A program made the translations under genes and the position numbers. 64,000 nt of DNA from contig JAMXBD010002818.1 of assembly GCA_024138025.1 (NCBI GenBank), positions 1 through 64,000 on the forward strand. The letters run 5' to 3'. The notes under the pieces are model-generated. The model was not told the DNA's origin. It worked only from the letters and a program-made list of their open reading frames with translations, and made no database searches. Positions 34,380 through 47,436 of the stretch are shown one piece after another (within the stretch, counting starts at the first letter, position 1; every line of letters begins with the position of its first letter). The DNA is from Combretum micranthum (Eukaryota > Streptophyta > Magnoliopsida > Myrtales > Combretaceae).

Positions 34380-35484
34380 AGAAGGTGAGCAACACTAGTT
34401 TCCAAGATCTCCAAGGAATACGTCCCTATAAAGGCTATAATTCATTCATGTACTACGTGCGATAGGCACACTTACCTAGCACTAGCTAAGTCATAGGAAC
34501 AGATCATAGGACTTAATTGATTAAAACTAGGTCAGAATTAACTCAAACCAATAATCAAGTACAACATCATGTTTGTCATAGGAACCATAAAGGACATCAA
34601 AACTAGAAACAAAGAAAGGAGTACAAGAAGAAAAGTTCAATCTGGCCTTAGCTAATTGATCAACTTCAAAATTGGTCTCTTGAGGAGAAAAACAGACTTG
34701 TACTCCTACAAATCACCTCATTTTATTCCTACAAAGAAACAAGTGATTAGAGTAATTAAGTGTTCTATCTAAGTCTTAAAAGTTGATAATTTAAATAGTA
34801 GATGAAGAATCATATTCCACTATTAGATGATTTATTTTCTCATTTAACCCTAAGGTTAAACTTTTTATTATTATAAGTATTTCACCTTCAGGGGGAGAAG
34901 CTTTGGCAATTTATTTGGAGAACATGAAGAGGGTGGATCTTGTGGAGTCTCGACATAAATCACCAATTGTTATCTTACCCATCTCGTCCACTAGCACGTC
35001 ACAATTTAGCTTTAGCTAGTTCAGAGGGGAGGGGATCCAAATAGCTTTAAAAGAGGCAAGCAATGTTTTTCTTTCTTTTTGAGGCAATACTCTTGCAATT
35101 TGAAGCCAATTCGAGAATATGTTCTCAAAAATCTTCTTATTCGTATGTAACTGGATGCTTGAAAGAGCAAAGATGAAAACACACAACCAAGGCTTGGTTG
35201 GGCATTTGCTAGATCTATGAGGTACAGAACCATTCCACTTCAGCTAATTTAGAAGGAGTGGACTAAAGGAGGATTTGAAATATGTATTTTTTTTTAGTCT
35301 TGTCCATCCAAGTTTAATGGTTGGGTACGACCTAAAAAGGTGGTCAATCATCTTTGGTACGCTCTAACAAAGGAAGAAAAGGGGATAATTTGGATGCACC
35401 ATACGTCTAGTTGGTAAAGTGTTATATGTTCTTCCAAATGAAATCCTTGGTTTTTGGGTATCAGGTAGTTTCCAGATGTAATCC
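34380..35484 (-). pseudogene. LINE ORF2 C-terminus: zinc-finger-type region and RNase H
   Basis: From 35484 the minus strand reads YIWKLPDTQKPRISFGRTYN and LPTRRM, the conserved region after RT in plant L1 ORF2. Further on (about 34850-35040) WIPPPLN, LKLNCDVLVDEMGKITIG and CRDST resemble the start of the L1-type RNase H domain, with the first catalytic Asp in NCD. ETNFEVDQLAKARL near 34660-34700 resembles its C-terminal end (usually N-x-x-A-D-x-L-A-K). Several stops and frame changes are present. The N-terminal side continues across the solo LTR at 39328. Confidence 0.72.
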
Positions 35485-35766
35485 TATCATGCCCCAAAGG
35501 GTATCTTAAACGTGATAGTCTGCCATACTCAATATATAAACTCAAGTATGACAACCTTAGTCATCTCATGAGTTTAAACACCTGGTGTAAAGCTTACGTT
35601 CAACATAGGGAACCATACTTTGTCGAAATAGCTTAAGGAGACATTCATAGCAATAAGAATGTAAATCATAACATTTATAACCAGATAAATCTATTACATG
35701 ATCTAAGGGGCATACCTCCGTCAAAATATTAAGAGTCCTTAAGCCGACAAAAGTCTCTTACACATC

Positions 35767-35789
35767 ATATATATATATATATATATATA
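35767..35789. repeat. (AT)n microsatellite
   Basis: This is an uninterrupted run of about 11 AT units within solo LTR A. Confidence 0.95.
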
Positions 35790-38487
35790 ATTAAGGAAAT
35801 TCAACTAGAAGTCTATGCCTAACATCTAGGTCCCGACTTCTTCAAAAAGCTCCTTAACTTCCAAAAGTTGTACCTGAAGAAAGTGGCCTCTCGAGGATAG
35901 CCATAAATAATCATACTGCAACAAGAAACTATAAGGGTATAAGCTTTCGAGCTTAGTGAGTTTCACTTCCAAAATTAAATACTCAACAAGCAATATATAT
36001 CAGGCAAGTTATATTAACAACCATATGAAATGCACAAGCACGTGAACATACAATACATAAGACTTTCCGGGAGTCTTATGTTGAATGGATTTACACCCTC
36101 CATTCGGGATTAGGTGTTTCAGGCCCATACGACCAAAGATTTCAAATTTTCTTCTTTATATTGTGGTTGATACAGGTGCCCACCCACACACAATTTGTAG
36201 TTGATACAAGTGCCTACACGATTACCATTTCAATTCTGGCCATTATGCCAACATTCGAGTTTACAGGCCCCTCGTTGCCCAACTATTATGCCTTCTTCCC
36301 ACAAAGGTATAATAGCCTTTGCAATGTGACTTAACATATGATATGCATGTCAATTTGATTATAAGATCATGACATATTAATTAACAATTTATGGGCGATC
36401 ACAGATATTTACAAACACTTCAATTCTATACTAAATCATACATTATTTACAACAATTCCATTTCCGATATTCTTATCATCAATTCAAACAATTTGAATGC
36501 ACACTCCAATTTTATCTTTCCCTAAAGCTAATGCCACTATCGTTACACGCACATTCATAAGCATATAATTTAAAGATAATGAACTCACTTTGCCATGGCA
36601 TGAAAATCCACTTAATCGTAATAGTCCTCGGGAAGGTCTAGTCCATCTCCCAAGTCTCCTAATCAAAAGAAATAACTCCAATGAGTATTTCTTTGAAGTT
36701 TAAATGAGCTTATGAATTCTACTCTAACAAATTCGTCAAAGTTTGTCAAAGAGGAAATTCCAACTTAAAACGACTAGAACTTGGTCATTTTAACTCGGAA
36801 TTTTGCATATTATATACCGATTTCTACCTATTCGACAAGACTATCTATTTCTAAAGTTATTTTCGTCAAACGATTTCGTTAAGTCCATGAATAGTAGGGT
36901 ATAGAATGCTATAAGAAATTCCCATCCCACAATTCAACTCCTAATTTCAAACCAAGCATCATTCTAAAGCTTTGATAAATACTTAGCTATCATTATATCT
37001 TGAGAGACTCTATTATATACATAGGTGACTCAATATCATGCATGATTCATGGGTGTTGATAAATCCATTTCCTCATGTTCTTAGAGTATGTTTAATAGGA
37101 TGATAAGACAATATTTTCCTAACTTTATTTCTGCCAAGTGCATCATGTATATATGCAATACCTACAAGCTATTGTTATGAATGTTATGAGATGAACTATC
37201 TTTATATATATTCTTAATGATATAATACCAAGAATTCTTTTAGAAAACTTTTGTTTTGCAAAACTTTTCAAATTACTAAACTTGAGAAAACTAGTTCTAT
37301 TTCTTGCAAACTCACACTTACTTTTATCAAAACTCAATCTTGATGGTCTGCATGCCTAAACCTTCATTATTTTAATAATATTCTTCATTTTGGAATTAGA
37401 AAATAGATGTTTTCATAGGTGATCTACCTAGTTATGAATTTTACAAATTTTTTAAGGAATGAAAACATTGTTTAATCTATTCTTTGAAATCATTCCTTGT
37501 TCAAGGATTATACTTCGACAAACTCCTTTTATCCTTGTCAAAATTAGGTCTTTATTACATGTATCCCCTAGGACTTCTATTTTTCCATAAAAATCATCAA
37601 TTTTGCATTTGGAAATAGATGTTTAAATAGTGGTCATTTCATATCCGAATTTTGAAATTTTCATTTGAGATTGTTTCTTTTGTAAAACTCATTTAATCTT
37701 TCAAAAACCATTTCCTAATCAAACCTACTCCTTAATGCTTCCATTTCTTTAATAAAAACCTTGTTTTGGGGTCAAAAATAGGTGTTTACACTGCAAGCTT
37801 TTCTTATTACGAATTTCAAGTTTGTTATTGAGATTGAAACATAACTTTTGTAAACTTTTCCTTTTTTTAAAATATTCCTTAGTAGAGCTAAGCTTTGCTC
37901 ATCAAGATCACTCATCTATGATACCTATTCCCTAAACCTTTCATTTTTAATGTAAAATACACATTTTGAAGTAGACAAATGGCTTTTCTAAATATGGTTC
38001 ATTTTTTATCCGAATTTTCAAAAATCATTTTTGTTGAAACTAAAGTAGATCTTAAGCCTTCTAACATTTTTCTACAATTGTCATGCTATTACAAGTTATT
38101 TATGTCCATAGAACAAAAGCCTAATGCATTTATGAACTCAAAACAACTAGATATAGTTTATTATACTAGTCACAAATGCATGAACACTATGATCTTTATG
38201 TGGATATGGTTAAATGATGAATACATGCTCAAAACATTAATAATAACAACATAACTTAATAGTAAAGTAAAATAATAACAAAACAACATGAATAACAAGA
38301 TTTATAACATTGTGATGGCAAGGATCTCATGTTCAAGTGCTTCCACGTCCGTAGCTTAAAGCTCTTGGGGATTTTTGAGTGAAACCACACATGAATGATC
38401 TTGTCATTACATGTTTTTAAGATGGTAAAGTGTAAACCTATTTACCTATTAGATGTGTGGAGTAAAAAACTTGAAAGAAAAACAAAA

Positions 38488-38509
38488 GTGTGTGTGTGTG
38501 TGTGTGTGT
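38488..38509. repeat. (GT)n microsatellite
   Basis: About 11 GT units lie within solo LTR A, on the U3 side of its TATA-like box region. Confidence 0.95.
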
Positions 38510-39327
38510 ATTGAGAGAGGAGGGTCACAACACAAAGAGAGGAGAGAGAGAGAGTTTTGCAAAAAAATTCTAAAAGTGAAAGTGAAGAAAGAAAGAAATG
38601 AAAAGGTGAAGGCATAAACGAGTTTATATAGAAAAGTGGATTAGGGTTTGCTTTAATTAAACAAAAGAAAAATAAAACAAATTAGAGAGAGAGGGAATAG
38701 AGGGAGGGGGCACCTGTTTAGATATAGGGAGAGAAAGATGTATGTTGTGTAAGTTTCAAAATTAAATAAGTAATTTAAGTAATAAAAGTTGTATTGAAAA
38801 AGTAAATTGTAAGGAAAATGATGAAATTGTAAGAATGAGATGTGAGGATATAAGAGTAGGTTACGAGTACTTGTACTTGATGAATAGTATGAAAGAAATC
38901 AAAAAGTAGGTTAGACAATTAAAGTACCGGTCGTAATGAAAATACAATAAAAAGGTTATAACTGTAATTTTTATAACTCGAAAAATTATATAACTAATAT
39001 ATTTGGATATCTTATGAAATTACGAGTCTATCAGTACCTATAACATATATTTAACATCTCGAGCCCCAAGACACGCTTTTCGAAATCTGTATCCGATCAG
39101 GTTCGAAATAGGTTGAAAATTCACTAATCTAATCTTTTTAGGCATCCTAATATTATTACGAATCTTACTATACTCTTCACTCCCATTTCGACTTCTTAGT
39201 TTAGGAACACAGGGTTGTCGGATCTAAATCACTAGGGTTTCCTGGAAATTTGTTGACTTAAGGTTTCCGGTTGACTTTCTGGTTTAGGAATTTAGGTCGA
39301 AATTACCTTAAAAATTAGGGGTTTACA

Positions 39328-40020
39328 AATCTCATTTATCTGATAATCAGAAGGTAGTCATCAGATTAAGAATGCATTCATAAATGTTTTTCTTGGACAA
39401 GTCTCCACCATTATAGGACTCTAGTCTTTCATCACTACCGTTTGCATCTAGAACAACGTTTCTAAGATAATAAACAAGTAGATTATCTAAGGCATATCCA
39501 AGCAGGTTTTCATTCCATTCGCTGATACCTCTACACACTTCTGCTAGATTCCTACAAGAAGCATGAATGGACAAAGGGCCATGGAGAAGGCTCCTTAAAA
39601 GCCAAAGGTACCGACCTACATCATTTGTCTTGTTAAGCATTGATACTTCTACCACTTTTCAAGTGAACAATCATACCGCTGTTTAACTAGTTCCATTTCT
39701 TAGCCATTTCCTAGACAAACATGGAACCTCTATTCCTCGGCTTAGTAATACCTAGGCGATAATGACTTTTGATGAAGGAAGACCATCAAAAGTTGTTACT
39801 CTTGATTTTCCATGTGAGTTTGATTATAGAAGATTTATTTCTAGCTCTAAGGTCTTTAATTACTAGACCACTATTTCTCTTGCTTTATTTCATTCAATCC
39901 TAAGAAATCTAGTAAATCTTATGCCATTCACCATTTAAGCCCCAGAGGAAATTCCTTTCCATTTTCTCAACTTCATCAAGGATTTTTTTAGGTGAAGGGA
40001 TAATTTGGCTATAATAAGTC
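39328..40020 (-). pseudogene. LINE ORF2 segment following the RT core
   Basis: Bounded by two solo LTRs, this minus-strand piece begins YYSQIIPSPKKILDEVEKM, then ERNFLWGLNGEWHKIY, a strongly conserved L1 ORF2 segment (usually ...C-D-x-I-[DE]-K-x-x-R-x-F-L-W-G). The open stretch 39347-39655 lies further along; its residues (DANGSDERLESYN and others) do not match confidently. The start joins 43647 directly once LTR B is removed, giving the reading ...VEGILT|YYSQIIPS.... It contains stops. Confidence 0.82.
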
Positions 40021-42385
40021 TATCATGCCCCAAAAGGTACCCTAAATATGGTAGTCCACCGCACATAATATTAAAGCTAATGAATGACATCCTTAGTCAT
40101 GCAAGAGCTTCGATATCACATGTAAGGTACGCTTCCAAGATGGTAGGAGACTCAAAGGAGTATTACGTTTAAGGAGATAATAAAAGCATGCAAGAGTCTA
40201 CAAAGATAACATATAATAATCATTAAGTTCAAATTCTTACTTCTTAGGGGCATTCCTTTGTTCTTAAAGTCTTACTATTCTAAGCCAACTAAATAACATA
40301 TATAGACGTAATAAAAGCCTACTATAGAAATATTTCTTAGAAGTTTACACCAAAAACTAAAATATGCAAACTTCTTCCAAAAACTTCTGGTAACTTTAGC
40401 TCGTACTTGACAAATAGGGCTCCTTGATGCCAATCACAAGTAATCAAACTGAAACAAAAACTATAAGGGTATAAGCAAAACTAGCTTAGTGAGATAACTC
40501 CATTCTTCAAAACATTTCCATAAAATCATACAAGTAATTTAGATAGACATATGTGTATGCAACAATCATATGAGCAATCAAAATACACATGATTAACTAG
40601 AAACCATGTGTAGCACGAATTTGTACCCTCCATGTCGAGGCTTGGGTGGTTATCAACCCATTCAACCATCAATATTTATAGACTTAAGGGCTTTTACATA
40701 CCCATGTAGACTTCCCGCCTACTACTGGCCACCACTACAACTCCTCGTTTTCCTACATGAAAAATAGTAGCAAAATATAAATGTGACTCACAATATGTCA
40801 TGCATGAATCATTTTTTATATTGGTTTACCCAATTATTGTTAATTTCAAGTTAAGGGTGACCAAACAATATTTATCATACCATTATAAGAGAACATATAT
40901 TATTCATCAAATCTTCTTTCGATATGCTTAGCTTTTTATTCAACAACTACTTCATTCAATATGCATATAATTCACACAACATTTCATTCTTTCATCTTTC
41001 TTTAATCTCTAGTACTACTACTTACAACCACATTTGAGGAAATGTAATTAGTAAGGGATTAACTCACTCCATGGCAATCGCTCCTAATCGAAGTAGTCCT
41101 CCGGGAAAGTGATATTAGTTCCTCCTTCACCTAAAAAAGATGAAATACACAAAATGAGTCTTTCATAGAATTTCTACTTAAAGTTTCTAAATCTATCTTC
41201 TAATTGCATTAGAAATCGGATTTGTGGAAATTCCAACTTAAAATGGTCATAACTTGATCATTTTAACTCAAAATTTCAATTATTGTATGTCATTTTCTAC
41301 CTACTCAAAAAGATCTATCTATTTCTATAGTTATTTTCATTGTAAGAAGTCATTTGGGTCTCAAAACAAAGGGATACAGCTTCATCATGAAAATCCCAAC
41401 CTTTTAAAAATAATTTCCCAATCCTTTCTTCATTCAAAAACTTTTTAAGCAAAACTTAGATATGTCTATAGTTAGAAAATTCTTTTGGTACATAAATAGA
41501 CTCATAATTTATGCATGATACTATAGGTGTTGTCTAATTAATTATTTTCTCATAAAACAACTTTTCCTATGGTTTGAAAAATTGGATTTGTTGTTAAATT
41601 CTTTCTTTTTTTATGTAGCTAGAATAAAACTTATAGTTCCTTGGGTTATCATAATTTAGTGGTTTATATTTTTTATTCTTTAGTTTATTAAAGGCGAGTT
41701 GATTTTAAAATAAAGTTTGGTCTTTTTAAGTTAACTACCAATTTTATTTCTAGGAATTGAAAAATAGAGTTTTTAAAAGTTTTCTTAAGTTGTTAGTAGT
41801 ACCTAATGTTTTTTTATGGTATATTTTCTTATTATATCTATATTCTTTTATTATTTAGAAAAATGATTTCACTCTTTAAAAATATACTTTCTTAGGTTGT
41901 TGACAAATTTTTATTTTTCTAAGTGGGTTTCTTAACACTCGTAAGTAGATTTTTACCTTAGCTTGAAAACTTGTTTAGTTCTTAGTTTTTATTAGGAAGT
42001 TGGTAAAAATTGGTATAGTATCAAATTATCATTTTTATATCAAGATTTTTATGTTACCATTTGTTGAAAAGAAAGTTTTTAGACTTTGAAGAAATTTTCT
42101 TTGTCAATATTTTGAAATTTTATGATGAGCTAATATAAATTTTTTAAAAGAATTTATTAAAAACAATCTTCTAAGTCTTGGTGGAAAATAAAATATTTGT
42201 TAAGTGATAAAATTTCTTCTAACAAGAGTCTAGTTTTTTTTTTTAAAGAAAAAATCTCTTTTTATTTTTATTCGGACAACAACACATTAGTCATGCATGA
42301 ATATGATTATGTAGTTATAAAACCATAAGAATATTACAAGGTAAGATAATAAAGAATATAAAAAGAAAATATGCATAATAATAAT

Positions 42386-42459
42386 GTCAAGTATTGAGAG
42401 TTTTAACTTCATCAAGGCTTTCTAGTCAAGTATTGAGAGCCTTAACTTCATCAAGGCTT
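42386..42459. repeat. 39-bp tandem duplication in LTR B
   Basis: The segment gtcaagtattgagag through tcatcaaggctt occurs twice (42386-42420 and 42425-42459). The equivalent in LTRs 5204 and 61181 is single-copy (near 7440-7475 and 63571-63605). Confidence 0.9.
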
Positions 42460-42603
42460 GCCGGAACTAAGAATAAACTAGTCCCAAATAAAAAGAAAAA
42501 GAAAGAAAGGAAAAATCATAATAACAAGAGCAATAACAATATGAGCATAATAGTAAAAGCATAATAATAAAACATAATGTATAAACAATGAACAATGAAC
42601 AAT

Positions 42604-42835
42604 GAACAAAACATAAACATAATGTTGCTTTCTTAACCTTCATGGGTTTTTAGAAAACACACACTATATTCATATTAAGTTACATGAATATAAAGATTAA
42701 TCTACTAAAAATATCATATCATAGAATTTAGGTATGAGCAAGAACAAAGTATAAACATATTGTTGCTTTCCTAACCTCCATGGGTCTAGAAAACCCACAC
42801 TATGTTCATACTAAGCTAATGAACATAAAGAAAAC
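42604..42835. repeat. ~131-bp tandem duplication in LTR B
   Basis: The segment around ttgctttcttaacc...catgggt and acactat...ttcat is repeated at 42604-42695 and 42736-42835 with moderate divergence. The other LTRs have one copy. A short (AATGAAC)n run at 42584-42608 precedes it. Confidence 0.82.
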
Positions 42836-43646
42836 TTGAAAGATATTTACCTATAGAAGAAGAAGAAAGTAGAGAGAACTTTTGAGAGAATTTGAGATAG
42901 TTTTGGTTGTGTAAGAAATGTGTGAAAGAAGTGGAAGGAAGGGATGGTATTTAAAGGAAAAAGTGGAGGTAATCTGTGATAATTAAGATAAAAATAAATA
43001 AATAGAGAGGGAGGGGAAGCATGGCCGATGCTACACATGAGAGAGAGAGAGAGAGATTTAATTTTTTGTATTTTTGTTAATGAAAAGTAAGATGTGAGAG
43101 ATGTGAAGTTATATTATAAATGAAAATTGTAAGAAAATAGGTGTGTAGGTTGTAAGAATAAGTTGTAAGGAAAAGTAGAGATAGATAAATAGTGATGAAT
43201 AATAATAAATAGTAAACAAGATAATTAAAGTACCTGTAGTAAAAAAAAAAATTTGTAAAAAGGCTATATATGATATTTTTAGTTATTGGAAAATTCTAAA
43301 ACTGGTATATTATAAATCCTCATATTATTACAAGTCTAATGGTGTTATCGGAATATTTTTACTGTTCCGTGTGTTCGGACTCTAATTTTAAAAACTGATC
43401 CCATTCGGGTATGAAACAAACTTAATTTTGTCAAATATGATCTTTTTATGTTCCGTTATTTTATTACAGACCATAATTTATGATTATCTTGATTTTATTG
43501 TTCTAGGGTTAAGAGCGCGAAATTACCGAATCTAAACACATTGTTTTAGCTATGATAGATATCAAGGTTTTCTATTTTATTTTCGACCGTTGAGGATTAA
43601 TAAAACTATAAAAAAAAAATAAAAAAGAAAATTCTAAGGGCTTACA

Positions 43647-45170
43647 AAGTCAGGATGCCTTCTACCTCCAAACTAATCACAAGTCTCCTACCTTTCATGC
43701 TAAGAAACTTAACTTTCCATTTTACAACTTTTCTTGCAACCTTCTGAATAATAAAATTCAGGTCACTCGCTTTTAGACCCCGCCCCCTACCTTCTTTCAT
43801 TAGGAGCCCCAAATACTCCCATTTTTATAGAGGGGTCAATACCTAGAGTCCTCTTGATCTCACTTTTCATATTTTCAGGCACGTTACGAGAGAATAAGAT
43901 GACGAACTTTCTGATGTTCACTTTTTGTCTTGACATAGAGGAAAAAAGGTCGAAAACCCCCTTGATCATTTTAACATTTTCATTTGAAGCCTCCCCTAAG
44001 AGAATGATGTCGTTTGCCAAGAGAAGGTGAGAAAAATAGGACCTAGATTCTCTAAAATGATTTGGTTTCCACTAGCCCTTATCACAATAATAATAAATAA
44101 ATAGGCTAAGAAACTCCATAGCAATAATAATAAGGTAGGAAGAAATCCGGTCTCCTTGTCTGAAGCCTCTATTGGCTTGGGAAGCATCCGGTGAGGCGCC
44201 ATTGAATAACACCTCATAGCTAACAGTGGCGAGGCATAACCTAATCAGCTTAATCCAATGATTCGGCACTTCTAATGCAATTAGTGCACTTCTAACAAAA
44301 TGCCACTCTAAGTGATCATAATTTTTTCCAAGGTCTAACTTGATAACAACCCCACCCACCTTACCTTTCTTTGTCTTGCATGCATGGATGATTTCGTGAA
44401 TAGAAGCATATTATCTGCTCCTGTTCTCGGAATGAAGTAGGATTGTTCCTACCAAATTAAGGAGATAAGGAATGACTTGAGCTTATTTAGAAGAATCTTT
44501 GTGACCACTGTTATAAAGTGGAACAAAGACTGATTGAACGAAAATCATTCAGCTTACTCGCCCGAGTAACTTTTGGTAACAGGACAATGAAAGTCCTATT
44601 AGTCTTATGGGATAGAACCCTCCTCAAAGATCTTCTTGATTAGCTCACAAACAAAGGTTCCTACAATATCCTAGCATGACTTGATGAAGAGGGTGTTGAA
44701 ACCCTTATAGCTAGGGGCTTTGTTGCTTATAATACACCATAATGCTTTTCTGATCTCGTCTCTAATTACCTCCTTATCTAGGATAACCCTCCCCTAAGAC
44801 TAAACATTAGACTACTTCCTTCCTAGTTAAGCACCTTGTTTGTGTTGACTCCTTTCTCAAAGGATTATAGTTTCATGAAAAAACCACACAGAAAAAACTA
44901 GTATTCTTTTTCCTCTTTGACCCACTCTCTTATATCATTCACAAGACATATAATCGGGGTCTTTGATCGTTGTGCAATTACCATAGCGTGGAAAAATCTG
45001 GAGTTGTACTCTCCTTGTACAATCCATTCCATCCGAACTTCAGAAGCCCAAATTTTCTCTTCATGCTTTAATGTGGTTTCAAGCTCTGACCTTGGTCGCC
45101 ATTCCTTATTAAGAAGAGGTTAAGAAGGCTTAGCCTTCAACATCCTCCCCATTCCTAATGATTGTATATA
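43647..45170 (-). pseudogene. LINE ORF2 linker and reverse transcriptase
   Basis: The minus strand shows the post-endonuclease linker (IWASEVRMEWIVQGEYNSRF then FHAMVIAQRS, about 44980-45060). It continues into RT: VIKLDLGKNYDHLEWHFVRS (near 44300-44350), where the first catalytic Asp is in KLDL and the usual A-x-x-Y-D reads N-YD, then RGFRQGDRISSYL (near 44120-44160). Next come an altered catalytic box (MANDIILLGEAS, near 43990-44020, where F/Y-A-D-D is expected, so one Asp is lost) and WKVKFLSMKGRRL (near 43660-43720). Several frame changes are present. It is interrupted at 43647 by LTR B. Confidence 0.85.
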
Positions 45171-45641
45171 ACTTCATTAAAGTCACCAATCAAAACTAAT
45201 GGGCCCCTCACAACCTCACTGATACACATAAGGGAATCCCAACATGGTTAACAAGATTAAAAAATGGGGCCGGCACAAATAGAGTAAGAAACCAACAAAA
45301 GTTAAGTTAATTACCTTAACTTCAACTTAGATGGCCTAGTTAGTGGTCATTCACTCCGTCACATGCATTATTTCTAGATTCTAGAGCATCATAATACCTC
45401 CATTAAAACCCTAAGCTTCAGCATAGATCACCTGACCATGCTAGATGGTTTCTCTCAAGCTCTCCATAGCCCTATTTAGTCTGGTCTCGGTGAAGACTAA
45501 AACATCCAGATGGTATGCAACAACCAATTCAAAAATAGCCTGTTTCCTCATATTTGACACTACGCTTCCAACATTGCAGGCAAGGAGCTTAAAAGCATTA
45601 ACGGTTGATTTAGTGGATAGTGTATCCTCCATATTATTCAT
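45171..45641 (-). pseudogene. LINE ORF2 endonuclease domain
   Basis: This is the apurinic-type endonuclease that nicks target DNA. From an ATG at 45639-45641 the frame reads AFKLLACNVGSVVSN (the usual W-N-x-R-G segment, altered), LDVLVFTETRLNRAM (with the conserved glutamate of the E-T-[KR] motif) and later FNGGIMML. Then come a VEVKVINLTF-like strand and GCEGPISFDW near 45170-45210, where G-D-F-N is usual. It contains stops after about 66 codons. It sits just after ORF1. Confidence 0.78.
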
Positions 45642-46536
45642 CCCTGCAAAAAAAATTCTAAAGAATTCTTAGTCTCCTGCTAATAGTATACTATAGATGT
45701 CCACTTTGATATAGCATGGTCAGAACTTCACCCACACCATTACCACTACCCTCTCCCATGACGACGTCAATAATTGTCGCATTTGGTTCTCCTCCAGGGT
45801 TTAGATAAGAGGGATGTGATTCCAGACCTTCTCGGTTGCCGGTTCCATCATTATATTTTTCACCACCATCTGGATAGTCTATTGCAACATCTGAAGGGTT
45901 TCCCATGCTATCATGTCCCTCCTAAAGAGCCTTCTCATCAAGGACATGGCTCCCTCATTGACTGTCGCTATTAGCCTCACTCTAAAAGGCTTCACATCCC
46001 TTCTCTCTTCTTGTCCAACAAATGTTTATTCTAAATAATCTCTCCCATGGCCTCTCCACTTGTGACTCTTCCCTTCATTGGAGTTCTACTAGTACTTTCA
46101 TTTTGTACTCTTCTGTCAGGAAGGTCCATATTACTTGGTCTAGGTACAGTATCGTGTTAGCCAAGCAATAGCTGATCACTTTGATGAGTACTTCCAAATT
46201 AAGTTAAGCTTCCATTGTTAGCGAACGGGTTAGGAAGACGGAGGTTAACAAGGGGGTGGTTGCTCTTGTTGGGCAAAACACTACTCGATGTCGAGGATGA
46301 AGCCAAGAGGACAAAATTTCTTTGTTCATTTAGGTTATCTTGGTGAGCCCTTTGGGTAGTCTTATAAGGGAATTTAGAGATCCCTGGATTTTCTCTTTTC
46401 ATTTTGGGAACCGATTCTTTTTTAAATTTAAAATAACTTTTATTTATTAGCTACCTAGGGACGTGAGACTTGGTATGTCTATTTTCTTCTTGAGGGTCAA
46501 TCAACCAAGCAAAATCCTGTTAAGCAATACTGTCAG
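45642..46536 (-). pseudogene. LINE ORF1 C-terminal linker / ORF1-ORF2 junction
   Basis: Two open stretches (46199-46402, serine- and asparagine-rich; 45691-45906, glycine-rich with GNPSDVAIDYPDGGE) fill the gap between the ORF1 basic region and the ORF2 start. Plant L1 ORF1 proteins have such low-complexity tails. There is no domain. Frame breaks lie between the two, and the exact ORF1 stop is not identifiable. Confidence 0.5.
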
Positions 46537-47436
46537 CTAAAACATCCACATATGCACCAACCCCTTATTTTGTTTACCTTCATTCCTCAATCTGTATTTA
46601 TTGTTTCTAGTAGGTTGAACTTTGCCTTTCCCCTTCTTTTTGTTTCTCTTCACATGGATCCACTTCCCATAAGCATTAATGTCGCTATTATTAAGGTTCA
46701 ATTCCGAATGACTGGAACTTGCCTCACCTACTCCTGATCTGTTCGACTTCCCCATCTCATTTCCTTGATTCACATCAAGACTAGGATTCTCCCAATTTCC
46801 ATTCATTTCCTTCATATTTTGGTTGAGATTGCCAGACACAGCTTTTCCTCCCTGCGTATCGTTTGAAGACCCTTCTTGCCCGCTTAATTGGGTAGGGCGC
46901 AAGCCGTAAAATGGTCTACTCTTCCGCACTTCACACAAATCTGTTTGAGCCCCTCATATTGAAACTGATAATAGCAACCCTAGTAACTATGGAGTGCACC
47001 AATGGTTCATTCAAATTTATTTGCACACAACTTGCATCTATCAGTACCAACAGTAAGCGCATCATACTTAAGAACTAAGCCAATGGATTCACCAATCTTC
47101 CTTATTGCAATAAGAGAATAATAATCAAGAAGTAGGCCATGGATTCTAACCTAAACCGCTATTGCTTCCATCATCGTATGGGAAGGTTGAAAATTCGGCT
47201 CCTACTTCCTAATAGCTAGGTAAGTTCCATTAAGGAATCAAGGACCATTATATATGATCCGGTTTAATTCCATCAGGTTGGGGAAGGAAACTAAGTAGAA
47301 ATCCAGTCCCACATGGACCATCTTGAATCCCCTCACTACATTCTAGAGTCTTTAGAGCTTTACCTCCATGAGTTTAAACCCTAAGTTCATGCCAACCAAT
47401 TTGATAATGATGGTATTCCTCCATAACTAGCTCATT
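46537..47436 (-). pseudogene. LINE ORF1: DUF4283 region, zinc knuckle and basic tail
   Basis: ORF1 is the RNA-binding protein of plant L1 elements. From 47436 the minus strand reads WRNTIIIKLVGMNLGFKLME and FYLVSFPN, then LNRIIYNGP...FLNGTYLAIRK, EPNFQPS and VRIHGLLLDYYS, KIGESIGLVLK. All are typical DUF4283 segments with occasional stops. A knuckle follows near 46930-46970 (QICVKCGRVDH). The 133-codon stretch 46537-46938 has NAYGKWIHVKRNKKKGKGK, matching the usual W-[ML]-x-V-x-R-[KR] basic motif. Upstream coding continues at 48610 across a solo LTR. Confidence 0.85.

Larger units (their letters stand above)
35485..39327 (-). repeat. Tekay-type solo LTR A (3843 bp)
   Basis: The plus strand begins tatcatgcccc (first TG mutated to TA) and ends ggggtttaca. 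Flanks are AATCC (35480-35484) and AATCT (39328-39332), a 5-bp duplication with one change. It interrupts the LINE ORF2; removal rejoins the coding sequence at ...GAGATT|ACATCTGG. It has the conserved LTR block at about 36755-36860, a four-unit version of the internal array (cores near 37388, 37596, 37757, 37958), a TATA-like box at 38622-38629 and a G-rich tract at 38692-38710. Open stretches inside show no motif. Confidence 0.9.
40021..43646 (-). repeat. Tekay-type solo LTR B (3626 bp)
   Basis: The plus strand begins tatcatgcccc and ends gggcttaca. It is flanked by the perfect duplication AAGTC (40016-40020 and 43647-43651) and sits inside the LINE RT region. It has the conserved LTR block at 41228-41335, a TTTAAATA box (42948-42955, minus), a G-rich tract (43004-43020) and GA-repeats (43039-43056). 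Two local tandem duplications (42386-42459 and 42604-42835) distinguish it from LTR A. There is no coding content. Confidence 0.92.

Noticed and set aside
35021..35233. 70-codon minus-strand frame near a possible gene end
   Set aside because: It overlaps the decayed zinc-finger/RNase H stretch of the LINE in another frame and has no motif.
39347..39655. 102-codon minus-strand frame as a possible host gene
   Set aside because: It lies between two pieces of LINE ORF2 and within its expected path; residues do not suggest another family.
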